Source: a virus. Taken from it: a DNA stretch of 21,522 nt. A program made the position numbers and the translations under genes. The notes below the pieces were generated by a model, which made no database searches, was not told where the DNA came from, and saw only the letters and a program-made list of their open reading frames with translations. Positions 21,218 through 21,522 of the stretch are shown here, one piece after another (the stretch's first letter is position 1; each line of letters opens with the position of its first letter). The stretch covers positions 1-21,522 of the IMG/VR virus record IMGVR_UViG_3300044621_001014; one strand, written 5' to 3'.

Positions 21218-21522
21218 ATGCCTGTTACCGCCGCGCTTATATCGGCAGGGGGTGGACTACTTGGTAGCGCCATGCAATCAAGATCCGCTCGGAAAGCCGC
21301 GCAGGCTTCTGCCGACGCGCAAATTCAAGCCGCGCGGATTGCTGCTGAAGAAGCGCGGTTTCGGCCGGTAGGCATCACAACGCGATTCGGCCAAAGCCAG
21401 TTCACCACTGGCCGCGACGGCCGTGTATCGGGCGCATCCTATACGCTGGCACCTGAACTCCGCGCTTATCAAAATGAACTGCTGGGTATGGCTGGCGGCA
21501 CCGGGCTTGATTATCTAGCTCA
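21218..21522 (+). CDS. Internal virion / DNA ejection-type protein, 5' part only
   Basis: Gene cut by the right window edge; 101 complete codons are visible. AAAGGAG lies six bases before the ATG, two bases after the cupin stop. The start (MPVTAALISAGGGLLGSAMQ) is a short hydrophobic Gly-rich helix, followed by an Ala-rich amphipathic helix (ARKAAQASADAQIQAARIAAEEAR) and then a beta region (GITTRFGQSQFTTGRDGRVSGASY). This layout is common to podovirus ejection or tail-associated proteins (T7 gp14-like and P22 gp7-like groups). They leave the capsid first and form a channel across the host envelope. The missing C-terminus limits certainty. Confidence 0.7.
   Translation, partial: MPVTAALISAGGGLLGSAMQSRSARKAAQASADAQIQAARIAAEEARFRPVGITTRFGQSQFTTGRDGRVSGASYTLAPELRAYQNELLGMAGGTGLDYLA

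Overview
The window is part of a tailed double-stranded DNA phage genome (Caudoviricetes). It reads as a podovirus-like phage. It carries a terminase pair, portal, scaffold and major capsid protein, then two short-tail connector/tubular proteins, a tail-fibre gene and the start of an ejection-type internal virion protein. No tape-measure or sheath gene is seen. There are no rRNA or tRNA genes, insertion sequences or CRISPR arrays. Shine-Dalgarno-type starts, ATGA overlaps and a dif-like sequence resembling the proteobacterial consensus suggest a proteobacterial host; that is inference.

Layout. (1) Positions 1-4320, + strand: replication block with a family A DNA polymerase carrying a proofreading exonuclease, then a primase-helicase. 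(2) Positions 4325-6058, - strand: a leftward operon of six small genes (30 to 154 residues) of unknown function. It is read from a promoter near 6106-6133 and ends at a strong hairpin placed between the converging blocks. (3) Positions 6059-6486: a 428-base noncoding region packed with GTGGGTC-type repeats in both orientations, a 37-base direct repeat pair and a likely rightward promoter. It is followed by a small gene (6487-6696) that may be a ribbon-helix-helix DNA-binding protein. (4) Positions 6697-7039: a second noncoding stretch with a dif-like 28-bp sequence (6842-6869) and a G8AG4 tract. (5) Positions 7040-21522, + strand: structural block, in order small terminase, large terminase, portal, collagen-like fibre, four small coupled genes, scaffold, major capsid protein, putative decoration protein, two small genes (one a membrane protein), three short basic proteins, two tail connector/tubular proteins, a second fibre, a cupin, and an ejection-type protein cut by the window end.

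How it fits together. The left block copies the genome and the right block packages it and builds the virion. The divergent repeat-rich region between them is the natural switch or origin. Two independent hints point to a temperate or slow life cycle: leucine at the polymerase position equivalent to E. coli Phe762, and the dif-like sequence, which could let host XerC/XerD act on the phage DNA. No integrase is visible, but most of the genome may lie outside the window. Several genes too short or too truncated for routine calling are annotated here: a 30-residue membrane peptide, a 50-residue basic protein, and the partial gene at the right edge.
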